Made by a program: the position numbers and the translations under genes
Shown here: positions 36,838 through 47,386 of the stretch, in pieces
How positions within the stretch are numbered: the stretch's first letter is position 1
Layout of the letters: each line of letters starts with the position of its first letter
Origin: Sambucus nigra
Taxonomy: Eukaryota; Streptophyta; Magnoliopsida; Dipsacales; Adoxaceae
NCBI GenBank assembly: GCA_949130495.1
Contig: OX422210.1
Location: 191,627,619-191,691,618 of the forward strand
Length of the DNA stretch: 64,000 nt
Direction: 5' to 3'
The notes under the pieces: generated by a model
Told to the model about the DNA's origin: nothing
Seen by the model: only the letters and a program-made list of their open reading frames with translations
Database searches by the model: none

Positions 36838-38833
36838 TGAAAAAAAGCGTTACTAAAGCCGTTTATAGAAAATAAACTATTTAAGTAACTCCGAGTTGTT
36901 TTTTGAAGAAACTCTTTTCTTAAATAAAAAAGGATTAATCACTAGAAGTGTTTAATAAAACAGTATGTACGAGATCTTATTCAAGATTTAGGCAACAAGT
37001 TTAAAAGATAGTTTAGACAAGTTTTAAACATAGCACAACCAAGACTGAGATGAGAAAATGTAGAAAGATTTTGTTCAAAATTTTTTACGTGGTAAAACCT
37101 CACCCATTGAGGAAACATCCACGACTACCTCTACGGAGTAAAAAGAAAAATCCACTAAAACAAATTTATGAGTTACAAACTATATAACTAACATGCAAAC
37201 AACTTAGACCTATATAAGTTTAGGAATGTACCCTCTGGTGTCCTTATAACTTCTCTGCAGTTCTGATTGTAGATGTAGTTCTCCCAGTTTGTCAACTTCT
37301 GATTTGTTCCAGCACTTTACGTCGACTTATGTTCTCAAGATCTTATTACCAACACTTTTCATGTTGTAGGGTGTAAGTGTTTGTGAAGGTGCTTTCTAAC
37401 ACATGAATGCACACACACACACTTATTAAGTACAAACAATCTTAAAAAATTACAGTTACACTATATGCAATGATCTTTTCTTTTTCTTTCTTCTTAGAAA
37501 ACTATGAACCTTATTTGACCTTTCAATCTATCCCAGAATCCACGGATACTTTGCTAGGAAGACAGACAAGGTCTTAATCAATCTCAGAATTTAAAACAAA
37601 ACCTTTTTGAGATTGAAAACCTCCAAGTGAGATTCCAAACTAGGTCAAAGGTTTAGTTTTATAAGAACAAGAAACATAAAGCATTTATTGTTGATTTCAA
37701 AGTAAGAAAACATTTTAGAGAAAATAATCAACAATATATTTCTCAAGATGAGAAATAAAATGAAACTAAGTGTAATGTCACATGAATAACTCAGATCTGA
37801 GATTTCTATGGAAACAGAAACTAGATCTAAGTAAAAGTCTAAGTTGGAAACAAGATCTCACGAACACAAGGTTACAGCAACAAAAAATAATTCAACTCAA
37901 ACTCTCAAACACTCAAGAACACTCAGGATGGTGTTTTTGGATATATTGTTTTGAAGAAGTGTTTGGGTTAGGTTTGAAGAGGATTTGGACGAAGCTAGGG
38001 TTTCTAACTTTTTCTCTCTTCTTTCTCTACTCTCTTCTCTCTCTTCTCTCTCAATTCTTTGAGGAAATGAAATGGCAAAAAGTCTTTGAAGTCTGAGAAT
38101 AAAGGCCTTTTTACAGTGAGAGGAGAAGGTTTGAGATATCTGATCAAAACCAAGGGCTGAGATCGAGTCAATTTAAATTGACTTGAATCCAAGGGCTCAC
38201 ACAAGGCGGTGCTTAAACGAATGCTGGTTGGCTTAAAAAGTTACACGGGAATTCATCAAGGAAACATGCAGACCATTGATGAGAAATGATCCAAGGGCTG
38301 ATAACACACGCGTCAATTGTCTCAGTAAAGAAACATACCTCCAACCAATCACAAGCAGACAGGTGTTTGCCAGTTAAGGGATATAAAACGCGCGTCCAAA
38401 CTAATTACAAAGTATACCCTGAAGTCTCTGGCACTTTTGGATTCTACCCAAGGTAACATTAGGCCATAATACACCACAAATGATATTAAGAGATTGACCC
38501 CAAATCTTTTTAAATCAAGTTTTAATTATTAAAACATGTTTTAAAAATAGTTTAAAAAATCCCAAAAAAATTATTAAAAATCAAATTGAGGGATTTAAAC
38601 ACACTCAACACATGTACACACATTATAATGCAATATGGCATGCTTGAATTGAATTCTAAGTGTGTGAGTGTTGGCAATAGTCTCTTGATCACTACAAGAA
38701 AGAGAGATGAAGAGGCATAGCAAATTCTGAGGTTCTTTGGTTTCTAGGATGGACACAATTTTATCACAATTTCTAAACTAGATGAGAACTTATACAATAT
38801 TGACTCAAGTGAGTCAAAAGTTTAATGGCTTCA
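36838..38833 (-). mobile_element. 5' LTR of Copia element 2
   Basis: It is close to identical in long stretches to 28928-30928. The TATA region reads 'ctttttacagtg' on the plus strand near 38107, so the TATAAA of the 3' LTR has become TGTAAA in this copy, which would weaken the element's own promoter. Confidence 0.92.
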
Positions 38834-38838
38834 GTAAT
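38834..38838. repeat. target-site duplication of Copia element 2 (right)
   Basis: GTAAT, matching 28923-28927. Confidence 0.93.
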
Positions 38839-39347
38839 AAGATCTTGTGAACAAGAGTCGACGTAAAGAGCTTGAACAAATTGGGAGTTAACAAACTGGG
38901 AGAACAACATCAACAATCAGAACTGTAGAGAATTTATAAGGACACCAGAGGGTACATTCCTAAACTTATATAGGTATGAGTTGTATGCATGTTTGTTATA
39001 TAGTTTGTAACTGTTAAAATTTGTTTATAGTGGAATTTTTCTTTTTACTCTGTAGAGGGAGTCGTGGATGTTTCCTCAGTTGGGTGAGGTTTTACCATGT
39101 AAAAAATCTTGTTCTTAATCTTCCTAAATCTTCTCATCTCATTCTTGATTGTGATGAGTTTAAAGTTTGTTTAAACTGTTTTATAAACCTGTTAATCAAA
39201 CCTTGAATAGATCTCGTACATACTTTTATAAAACACATCTTGTGTTCAAAATAGTTTTGATTTTTAAGAAAAGAGTTTCTTCAAAAAACTATTCGAAGTT
39301 ACTTAAATAGTTTAATTTTATTAAACGACTTTAGTAACAGATTTTCC
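38839..39347 (+). mobile_element. 3' LTR of Copia element 1, second part
   Basis: It resumes with 'aagatcttgtgaac' and matches the last 500 bases of the 5' LTR, ending 'acagattttcc' where the 5' LTR ends in CA (final A changed). AAGTC at 39348-39352 is the likely right target duplication. Confidence 0.9.
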
Positions 39348-40095
39348 AAGTCCCTAACCTCCATCAACTGGAAGCTCTCGGCTCCATCAAGAGCACATGG
39401 CTTAAGGGTATTTCAGCTTTAATTTGAATGTCCTACCCAAATGAAATGGTACTCAACCCACTTTCAATTAGGTAAGATGATCACGTCTCTACCGTCTTCC
39501 TTTTTTAGATATGAATTTATTTAACTATCGTCGTCCGCTGATGTGTAGTGTTCACCTCATGTGCACCTTATTTTGTATATATGCGAGTGTTTAGGCATTA
39601 ATTGAGGTATTTGTGTGTATATATGTTGATTATTTTCAACAACTTTGATTATATTTATTTCTAACTAAAGTTGTAAGCTACTCAAATCAGATATTTCCAT
39701 TCTCATTATTAAATCCTATGGCACACTTCTTTGCTTCATTTATAGGTGAGTCTTCCACTTCATTTTTTCATTTTGTATTGTTTACCACTTTTTAGGAATT
39801 TGTGACTAGGATTATTTGTAAGGTTTAGAGTGTTTTTAAATTATTTTTGGGAAGTACTTCTATAGGGTTAGAGATCCAAAATGGGCAATCTCTTCAGAAT
39901 CATACATAATTGAGGCACTATGTACAGTTGGTTTATTAATTCTTCTCTCCCAAGACTCACAGTTTTCATACAGAGGCATTGGATTAATTGCAGTAATATT
40001 TCATTTTGTTTAACTACAACCTGATAGTTAACTTTTTTTTTCTCTTACAAGACTTGCATTTGCATATTATAGTTTTATGCATATTAGTTTACTAG

Positions 40096-40210
40096 ACTTT
40101 CATTTTGTTGCTATGTCTATTAGTTTATTAGTTTTATGTATTGTCACAGGTGTTGTAAGTCTTAACATATTAAACTTTCATTTTGTTGCTATGTCTATTA
40201 GTTTATTAGT
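40096..40210. repeat. 37 bp perfect direct repeat
   Basis: The words starting 'actttcattttgttgctatg' and ending 'tttattagt' occur at 40096-40132 and 40174-40210, with 41 bases between. Confidence 0.85.
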
Positions 40211-41210
40211 GTTTTAGGCATGAATGCCCTCAAACAAAGTGTATTATCTTTGATGCACAATATGAAGGGTCCTTGACCATTTATAGTCATTTACATATCT
40301 AATTAGAGCTTTAAGTCATAAAAGATAATGTTTTCATACCCACTGTCATCAAAGTTATATGCTAAATATTGATTCCAATTGGGTTTCTTTATTACTGCAT
40401 ACCCCCTATCATCGAAGATCACTTATGTCCATATGACAGGCCACTTATGACGACAAGGAGAGTGAATAGAACTTAGAGTGTGGCAATGATAATGATCAAT
40501 GATTTCAGTCGGGGACTGAGTAAGGATTTCAAATTTACTTCTTTAACTAAGTAAATTTTGGGAAGCAACATTGTTTTATGGTTTTAAATCATTTTTTTCT
40601 TTTGTTATTTAAGTTATGTTGCAGATATAAATAAATAGTTGCACTCAGTGCAATGTTGAACCAATGACTAATATTGTCGTGCAGCGGTCATTATAGAACA
40701 AGCTTGATAAAGCTTGGGTTGAATCAGGAGGTATACACGGTGGTGGTAAAACTTATTTATGTGTAGTTAATGAATGTTTTTTTTTCTTAACTTTGATTCT
40801 ACATATCGCTTTTGTTCTAAAGATCAAAACTTAGGAAGGAAATTATCTCACTAATTCATACATGGATGCTATACCTATTAATTCATACATGGCTACTATA
40901 CACGTCTGTATAATTTCTTTATTCTCCTTTTCTAAAGTGAATTATCCTCCTTAGATGGTTGCTATACCTTCTTAGAACCACATTCAAATAAGTTTCCATT
41001 CATTAATCTCCTTTCACGGTGACGATGAGGACGGGGCTACCACGCATTGACGAATAATGACCTGTCGAGCACGGATAAGCTCGAAACCACCCCCACCACA
41101 TTAGACAGTAGTGTTCCTTACTAATATTAGTACGGAAAGCAACCTTCATATATGATTAATGATTGTTTTGGTTAGTGATGTTAGTCATACAACAAAAGCC
41201 TTATGGCATG

Positions 41211-41370
41211 AACAGGTACTGCTACTGCGATACAATTCACTAAAACATTTCAAAGCTCAAGTTAATAGGTACTGTTGCTGCTCCTGCTGAAATGAACAGG
41301 TACTGCTTCTACTGAAATGAATAGGTATTGCTGTTACGGAAATGAATAGGTATTGTTGCTGAAATTAAGT
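41211..41370. repeat. short irregular tandem repeat
   Basis: The core 'aggtactg' or 'aggtattg', mostly preceded by 'gaaatgaa' or similar, occurs at about 41214, 41267, 41298, 41323 and 41348; the last three are 25 bases apart. Confidence 0.65.
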
Positions 41371-41936
41371 TTTAATGCACTAGATAATCCCCATAATAAT
41401 TATCATATAGGATTTTTTTTGGTGGTTTAATTCAATATTCAGGTTCACTGAAATATGATTATTGCACATTATTTTCTTTACTTCCATTACCCCCATTCTT
41501 AAGAGACCACTTCGACCTCTTTAAACCCATTGACGTGGACGATATTCTCTTTCTCTTTTAACTGAATTTATTATTTAAGTTGGTCTTTCATACTAAGATT
41601 ATTTCCAAGTTTTAAAGTATCACATTATATTGTGGTTTATTTTGATATCTAATGGGTGTTCATTGGACATAGGTGATGTGCCACGGTGATGGTGTTGATG
41701 ATTTGTTTTTGTTGTTATTTTGGATCGATTGATTTGTCAAGCTAGAGTGGTCATTTTATAAAAAAAAATATTTGGGAGTTCCAAATTTGGGACTGGAAAT
41801 CTTTTCTTTGGTGGTTTGTAAGTGATCTTGAATTTTTGTTGTGTTTAATGGACTAACACCACTGTGTATATGTTTGAGTCGGCATTTCTCTTATACTCAT
41901 CTAATGATAAAATACAGTGTTGCTAGTTTGGGAACT

Positions 41937-42108
41937 ATGGATTGAAGGGAGGGCTTGGATATAGTTGATTTATCATCGGGAGAGTCGTATCGTATTATCT
42001 TCATAAAGTAATGAGATGCATTCATGTCTGTTGCTGCGCATTCAACGCCGATAGTCTTCAGTAGGATCGCACATTTTGTTCTCTTCATCTTCGCATTGTT
42101 TTCATGTA
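41937..42108 (+). pseudogene. receptor-like kinase C-terminal exon fragment
   Basis: The translated pieces match the last part of the kinase domain of plant S-domain or cysteine-rich receptor-like kinases. WELWIEGRA starts at 41939. After a one-base frameshift comes LDIVDLSSGESYRI (about 41967-42000), then in a third frame VMRCIHVC and, after a stop, DRT...IVFM where the family has DRPTMSSVV-ML. The match starts directly after 'gttgctag', which looks like a splice acceptor, so the fragment keeps an exon edge. About 57 residues; no catalytic loop. It lies 700 bases upstream of a Helitron-type end, which suggests capture. Not functional. Confidence 0.65.
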
Positions 42109-42584
42109 CATGGGATACTTAACTAAGATCATATTTTATATTTATTTTGATTACAATTTTGTTGAAAGTTTAATATAAACGATTATTGTTGTAGCGATGA
42201 GAGACATGATGTAAATGGCATGTTGTGGAATTTACTATTATTGTTTGAGGTAAAATTTTTGGAATTAAATTATGATGTTTATACTAGGTCCAAGATGGAC
42301 TATTGCTATTTTTTTGAATCAATTATGTTGTTTAGACAATGAATATCACAAGGACTATTGTTGTTGTTTACACGATGTTCACGATGGACTATTACTATTG
42401 TCTTAATTTTTTAAAATTATTTACAATTGTGTGTTGTAAAAATTAATTATACACTTTTTAAAAATTGCCTATTTTTTTTTAAACTAATAGGTTCATAATT
42501 ATGGTCCTATCAACGATATACACTTTCAAAAATTTATGACTTTTGATGTCACATGTCCTGTCAACGACGTATACTTTTGAATGT
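42109..42584. other. unassigned, Helitron-like segment 1
   Basis: No gene seen. It holds repeated words such as 'gatggactattgctatt' and 'gatggactattactatt' (42295 and 42392), an irregular duplication. Confidence 0.4.
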
Positions 42585-42813
42585 TATTTGACTATTTGTT
42601 ATTTGTTTAGCATGGTAGATAGTCCTCTAAACAGAAGATATTATGACTATTGTTTATTTAAATTACACAATTTTGTCGGGGAATGAGATTTTTGCCATTT
42701 TGTAAGTACTCACTTTTTTTCGTTTTACGATTACCTATTATGATTTTTTTTATCGTTTCGCGATTACATACATTAATTTTTTTTGCCGTGCCTTCAGGCC
42801 CGGGCATACGCTA

Positions 42814-42815
<2 letters not shown>
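42585..42815 (+). mobile_element. Helitron-like 3' end, copy 1
   Basis: It terminates in CTAGT (42811-42815), with a hairpin CCGTGCC, loop TTCA, GGCCCGG (42786-42803, one mismatch) seven bases upstream. A CTRRT end preceded by a GC hairpin is the defining 3' end of Helitrons. The 230 bases before it align with 47145-47386, and with 59262-59376 in part, so this is a family of at least three copies. The subterminal part has imperfect ~33 bp repeats around 'gattac' words. The element is followed by an AT microsatellite, an AT-rich target as expected. Confidence 0.62.

Positions 42816-42866
<51 letters not shown>
42816..42866. repeat. (AT)n microsatellite
   Basis: About 50 bases of alternating AT directly follow the CTAGT end. 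Confidence 0.95.
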
Positions 42867-42869
<3 letters not shown>

Positions 42870-45204
42870 AGGGTCTTTTACTGTTCCAAAATATCAATGG
42901 TTGAGATCGAATTTTTGGGTGCGATCTAAGGGTGTGGGAGTGTGCTATGTCATAACGTAAGAATTATGACATGGAAAATAGGGGGACAAACACTATCCCT
43001 ACTCATTCTCTCTTGTTCCTCATCTTAACTTTCTACAACAAATAAAAAAACCTTCATCAACTCATCCACCCTTGTCTACGCTGCCACCCTTCTATCTTCT
43101 CCCCACTACCAGGCGCATCACCTTACCACCACAACTCCTTACCTCCACAACTTCTCACCTCCAAGATATTCTTAAAGATAGGGCTTTTCACTCTTATCCC
43201 CACTAGGGACGGGTAATCCGTTGAGATTTACGTACATATATCTGGCTTTTTAGGGCTTTTTTCGATTTTAGTTTTGGCTTTTTTGTTTTAGATCTAAATT
43301 GAAGGTTTAAAATTGATATCTAAATGGGGGTTTTTATTTTTAGTTTCACATTTTGGGATTTAATGATGCTACGATTCTCTTCAGATTTGTTTACAATTTT
43401 GTGTCTTTAATGATTCAAGGTGATAATTATTGATGCTGCGATTTTCTTCAGAACGGTAAACACACACATTTGAATGATTAAATGTGAGTATTTATTTTGT
43501 TGTTAATTATTTTTTTAATTATTTCGTGTGTGTGTGGTTCCAGAATATGGTTTGTCATAAATTGATTTCTTGGTGCGATTTTGTCATAAGACTGATTTGG
43601 ATTGAAAAATGTGTATATTACTTGAATGGTTCTAAGATCGATGGACTTTTAATTTTGTTTTAATCTTATTTTGTGTGGGCAGTATATTTCAAGTTATTGG
43701 CTAAGCATCAGAAGCTTCGGACATTCTTGCAACTACTTCCGATATGAAATATACTTTTGAATTAAGGTTAGTTTCCTATTCACTATTTTATTTATCATTA
43801 TTAAATCTAGGTATCTTAGTTTTTATCGGTGTCAGTTGTATTTTGTTTTTCATTCTACTTTGTAATTTTTTGGGATCAGTGTAATGATTAGGATTTTGAT
43901 TGAAGAAAGATGAAGTGTGAGTGGAATTTGGCTCAACCATTCCTAGCCCTTTGTTATACCGATCTAGCTGCTTTGATACTTTTCTTTTGTGTAGTAGTTC
44001 TTCTAACCCGTACCTGTATATGAAACCATTGCTTTATTATTAATGAAACTTCTCAACTTATTGATGACGAAGTAAAAAAACTAGTACATGTAATGTTATT
44101 TACTTAAGCATGTTACATCCTATTGAGGGGCCTCCTTAATTTAGTTCTCTTCTCATAAAAATCTAGAAAAATATTAGTTATCTTCCTATTTTGAGGGCCT
44201 CCTTAAATTAAAAAACATTGATTTGCAATAATCATATTGCAAATGTTTAACCGATTTGAGAAATCATATAATGTTGTTTCAAATATTTGAATAAATGATG
44301 ATATAAATATTTTTATACTTTTATTAGATGATAACATAAGTACTGTTGTTCTTTCCTTCTTTAGTGGAGACTTTTGTTGTAATTCATTTTTTGATTTATT
44401 TGAATATTTATGATCAACTTCATCTCATCAACGTTGCTGTCATAATTACTTTTGTATTGTTTGTTTGTGTTCTTCTCAGAAGAAAGATAAATAAGGAACA
44501 ATTCACTTCTATGGAATTTGTGTTGATAAACATGGAAGACTTCATCTCACTCACTATTAAATTTTTATTTTTCTTCTTTGATCGTCAACATATCTGTCAT
44601 GTTATAAAAGAACATCGACGGGAAACACATCGAGAACAAAGTCTGCCCGGGAAGCCACTAATCTTATTGTATATTCACTCACAAAATGTGAATACCCAGT
44701 GATATACTTTGTGAGCTTCATGTACAGATACATGTACCATTGTCTATACTTTTAATTGTAATGATTGTATTTTTGTGAATTTCGTGTGCAACTTTCATGT
44801 ATTATGATATTGAAAAGGGATTTTGATGGAGTTCGAATGGATCAACAATCCGTCGATTCCAAGATAAAGCAACTTGATGATGAAAAGGGAGACTAGAGAA
44901 CAAGATTTGGAGTTCAGAAATCATGGGGGTGGTTAATATGAGCATGATTCCCAAAATAAGTAACATCCTATTATTTATTTGGCTACTGTTTTTTTTTTTT
45001 GCTATTATGGGGTAATTATTATAATGCTATTGGTTTTTGGCTTTTCATTTTTTTCATGTAGAAGATTAAATGGTACTATTTTTGTGTAGATGATGAAATG
45101 CTACTAAGTCAAGTAGCCATTACATTTTTATAGGCGTCAACTATGGAGAGTTGTGTGCATGATTTTAAGGACTAAAGTGGGTAGTGAAATTACTCTATGC
45201 TGAC
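42867..45204. other. unassigned, probably body of Helitron-like segment 2
   Basis: No gene recognised. 43000-43210 has a C-rich, leader-like composition. Open frames at 44346-44702 (hydrophobic, 118 residues) match nothing I know. The 5' boundary of segment 2 may be close to 42867, but no clear TC start was found. Confidence 0.35.
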
Positions 45205-45425
45205 TGAGTTGTTTCCTTCAGACATCTGCTACAAAGTCATGCAACATGGAGAATATACAAATTCAGCTGATGAAATAGTTTGCACATTAGATAATAGTGA
45301 TTCTTTCAGTACTAAATATGTATGGTAATATATTCAGACTCAGTTTTCTTCTTCGTGGACATCTAAATACATATGGAATAGCGCAATCCCTCTAAAAGAT
45401 TTAGTAATGATTTAGAACATGATAA
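45205..45425 (+). pseudogene. possible LINE-type zf-RVT domain fragment
   Basis: With stops and frame slips, the stretch reads NSADEIVCTLDNSDSFSTKY near 45256, then VW, stop, YIQTQ...WTSKYIWNSAIPLK to about 45395. This has the layout of the C-terminal zf-RVT region of plant LINE reverse transcriptases ('D-x-x-x-W-...-G-x-F-S/T-...-A-W', then 'W...I-W-...-P-K'). Similarity is by pattern only. No RT motifs are seen to the left. Confidence 0.4.
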
Positions 45426-46252
45426 AAGGTCAAGAATTCATTATCTCAAAACACAATTTTACTAAAACTGAATTTTCAAAAATTATGTCTGTGAAATTTA
45501 CATGACCCTTGATAAATTTCACATGATTTTCATACAATATAACAAATGGAACATCAATTTCTCTTCAGACTTAATTTCCTTTAATTTATTCTCAGAAGTC
45601 ATGATATCATTTTTGTCATGGCTAAAAGATGTGTTTTTAAATATGACGGTTCTTCTATACTTCAGTAAGCTCCACTTTTATGATATTGACACCGACAATG
45701 ACCTTACTTGGGCTCAATGTGCAGTAGCTCCAAGTGCCATGTTTGAGACGATAATCTTTTAAATTAAACTCTCAAAAGACATCACCTTTTTCAGATTTAG
45801 TTCTTTATGATTCTCAATTTTTGTAGATGGCGCACGTGTATATTATCTCGAGCCTGGGATGAGGCTTGGGCCCCGAACTGGATATGATATTTTTTTATAT
45901 TTGTTACTTTTTTTTATTTTGGGACTACAGTATTACTTATTGGGTTCTCAACAACTAATAAAACCTTTTTGTTAAGTTAGAACTTTGAATTATTATATTT
46001 CATCAATCACTATTGCATTTTAGGCTTCAACAATTTTAAGATTTTAGGCATTAACTGAGCTTAAGTTTTAGGCATTAACAAATCTAAATTATTATGTTTT
46101 TATTTGTTGTTCAAGGCATGTGAATTTTGGGAATGTGTTATTACATTTTCTGCAGGGATTATGAGTCAGTTTGAAGATATAACTCTTCACATCCATGTTA
46201 AGTTATAATATGTTAACTTTAAGTTTTTTTCTTTATGTTTCCGATTTCATTG
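45426..46252. other. unassigned sequence
   Basis: No supported feature. The 45502-45762 frame (86 residues) is unrecognised. Confidence 0.35.
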
Positions 46253-46773
46253 GTAACTGGAACCTGCAATGACCAATGATGTAATCGACATGTAAAGAAA
46301 CTAATTCTTCAAAAGTGGGCTACTAGGACCCTTAAGAATAATGAGGAGTACATCAAAGGTAATTATGAAGGTCAAAACACCTACAGATATGGCTCCAGTA
46401 TGCATGTCAACTTTCAAAGAAGGCCCACCAAGCATGTGTTTTTGCTGTATTGGCACCACTTCAGCAATTGCCAAGGAACCACCCACTGGACTAACTATTT
46501 GAGCAGGAAAATGGGTGGAAACATAGAATAAGGAGTCACCTCTAAAGCCGACGGCATAAAAGGCGACAGTACCAATGGGATTAAAACTGGTCCCACCATG
46601 ACGTCAGAAATGATGTCGAATATGAACTATAGCACGAAGATGAGGATGGTGGTGATTAGAATATATGTCATCCGATGGACACAAACGGTTGAGGCAATGA
46701 TGAAAGTGTGAGCACCCAGTTTGAATTCACAAAACACCCACATGAAATTCAGCAGTGGATGCCCAATTGCAAG
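46253..46773 (-). pseudogene. SIP1: SIP-type aquaporin fragment (small basic intrinsic protein)
   Basis: Reading the minus strand from 46773, the order of a SIP1 aquaporin is recognisable over about 170 residues. LAIGHPLLNFMWVFC is transmembrane helix 1, then LITTILIFVL, stop, FIFDIISDV. A one-base frameshift precedes GGTSFNPIGTVAFYAVGF, the first NPA box, which is NPT-like in SIPs and NPI here. Then FPAQIVSPVGGSLAIAEV, KHMLGGPSLKVDMHTGAI, VGVLTFIITFDVLLIILKGP and PLLKN follow. A tryptophan codon has become TAG at 46301; the reading continues weakly to ITSLVIAGSSY, and the second NPA box is absent. SIPs are ER membrane water channels of about 240 residues. One frameshift, two stops and both ends missing make this a dead fragment. 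It lies about 620 bases from a Helitron-type end. Confidence 0.82.
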
Positions 46774-47036
46774 TAAGACTAAATTTCTTTTATCAAGTTA
46801 AACCAAGTGATGATTTGATTTAGTTATTTATTTTGATATTGACTGTTTGTATGTTAGTTATTTTATAGTGTGTTATCTGAACTTGGTATAATTTTGGAAT
46901 GATATTTTTTTCAATTGATTGAATATGGCTACAACCATTCTAAAGCATCATTACTTTTGTGTTTGAGACCATTTGCATACTAATTGTTTGATGAGTTCCC
47001 ATAAGTTAGGCAATGTAAATAAAAAAGTTCATTGTT
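46774..47036. other. unassigned sequence between aquaporin and LINE pieces
   Basis: AT-rich, nothing recognised. Confidence 0.4.
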
Positions 47037-47138
47037 TGAATTCCTTAAATGGATTATGATGAGGGGACCTAGAGACTTGAAGTTCATGAGATCTAAGAAC
47101 ATAATTGAAGTCACCAATAATAGCCCAAGTAGAAGGAT
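47037..47138 (-). pseudogene. LINE endonuclease fragment
   Basis: The minus strand reads YPSTWAIIGDFNYVLRSHEL followed by QVSRSPHHNPFKEFKQ and a stop. GDFN with a following histidine-glutamate and 'F-x-x-F' is the conserved core of the apurinic-type endonuclease of plant L1 LINEs. Only about 34 residues remain, with no stop inside. It lies between the aquaporin piece and the Helitron-type end. Confidence 0.65.
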
Positions 47139-47144
47139 ACTGAA

Positions 47145-47386
47145 TATTATTGGACTATTTGTTATTGGTTAAGAAGAGTGGATAGTCCTATAAACAAAGG
47201 AGATTATGGCCAATTTTTTTACAATTAGACTTTATTTTGTTACGGAATGAAATTTTTTCTATTTTGTAATTAAGTAGTTTGGAATTTTTTGTCGTTGTGC
47301 AATTACGTACTTAGAAATTTTTGTCATTTGGCGATTATGTACTTCAAAACTTTTCGTTGTGACTTCAAGAATGGACATTTCGTTAG
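47145..47386 (+). mobile_element. Helitron-like 3' end, copy 2
   Basis: It aligns throughout with copy 1 (42585-42815): 'gactatttgttatt', 'gatagtcct', 'taaaca', 'ggaatga', then repeated ~33 bp units with 'attacgtact' words. It ends TTAGT where copy 1 has CTAGT, and the terminal hairpin is lost. GT repeats follow. It would be the downstream end of the segment with the aquaporin fragment. Confidence 0.55.

Larger units (their letters stand above)
28928..38833 (-). mobile_element. Copia element 2, complete but decayed, nested in element 1
   Basis: This 9,906 bp SIRE-like Copia element is in the minus orientation. It has two LTRs of about 2.0 kb (28928-30928 and 36838-38833), an initiator Met primer site, a polypurine tract and a 5 bp target duplication GTAAT. 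It belongs to the same family as its host element; its two LTRs are visibly more alike than those of element 1, as expected for the younger insertion. Confidence 0.95.
39353..41936. other. unassigned DNA, probably body of Helitron-like segment 1
   Basis: AT-rich with no intact gene. It contains a 37 bp direct repeat (40096 and 40174), short 'aggtaytg' repeats (41213-41360) and the NLHQLEALGSIKS frame piece near 39362. It lies upstream of a kinase fragment and of a Helitron-type 3' end. No Helitron 5' end (TC after A) could be fixed. Confidence 0.4.

Noticed and set aside
44346..44702. 118-residue hydrophobic frame as a gene
   Set aside because: AT-rich sequence easily encodes hydrophobic runs; no start context, no recognisable family and no similarity to neighbours.
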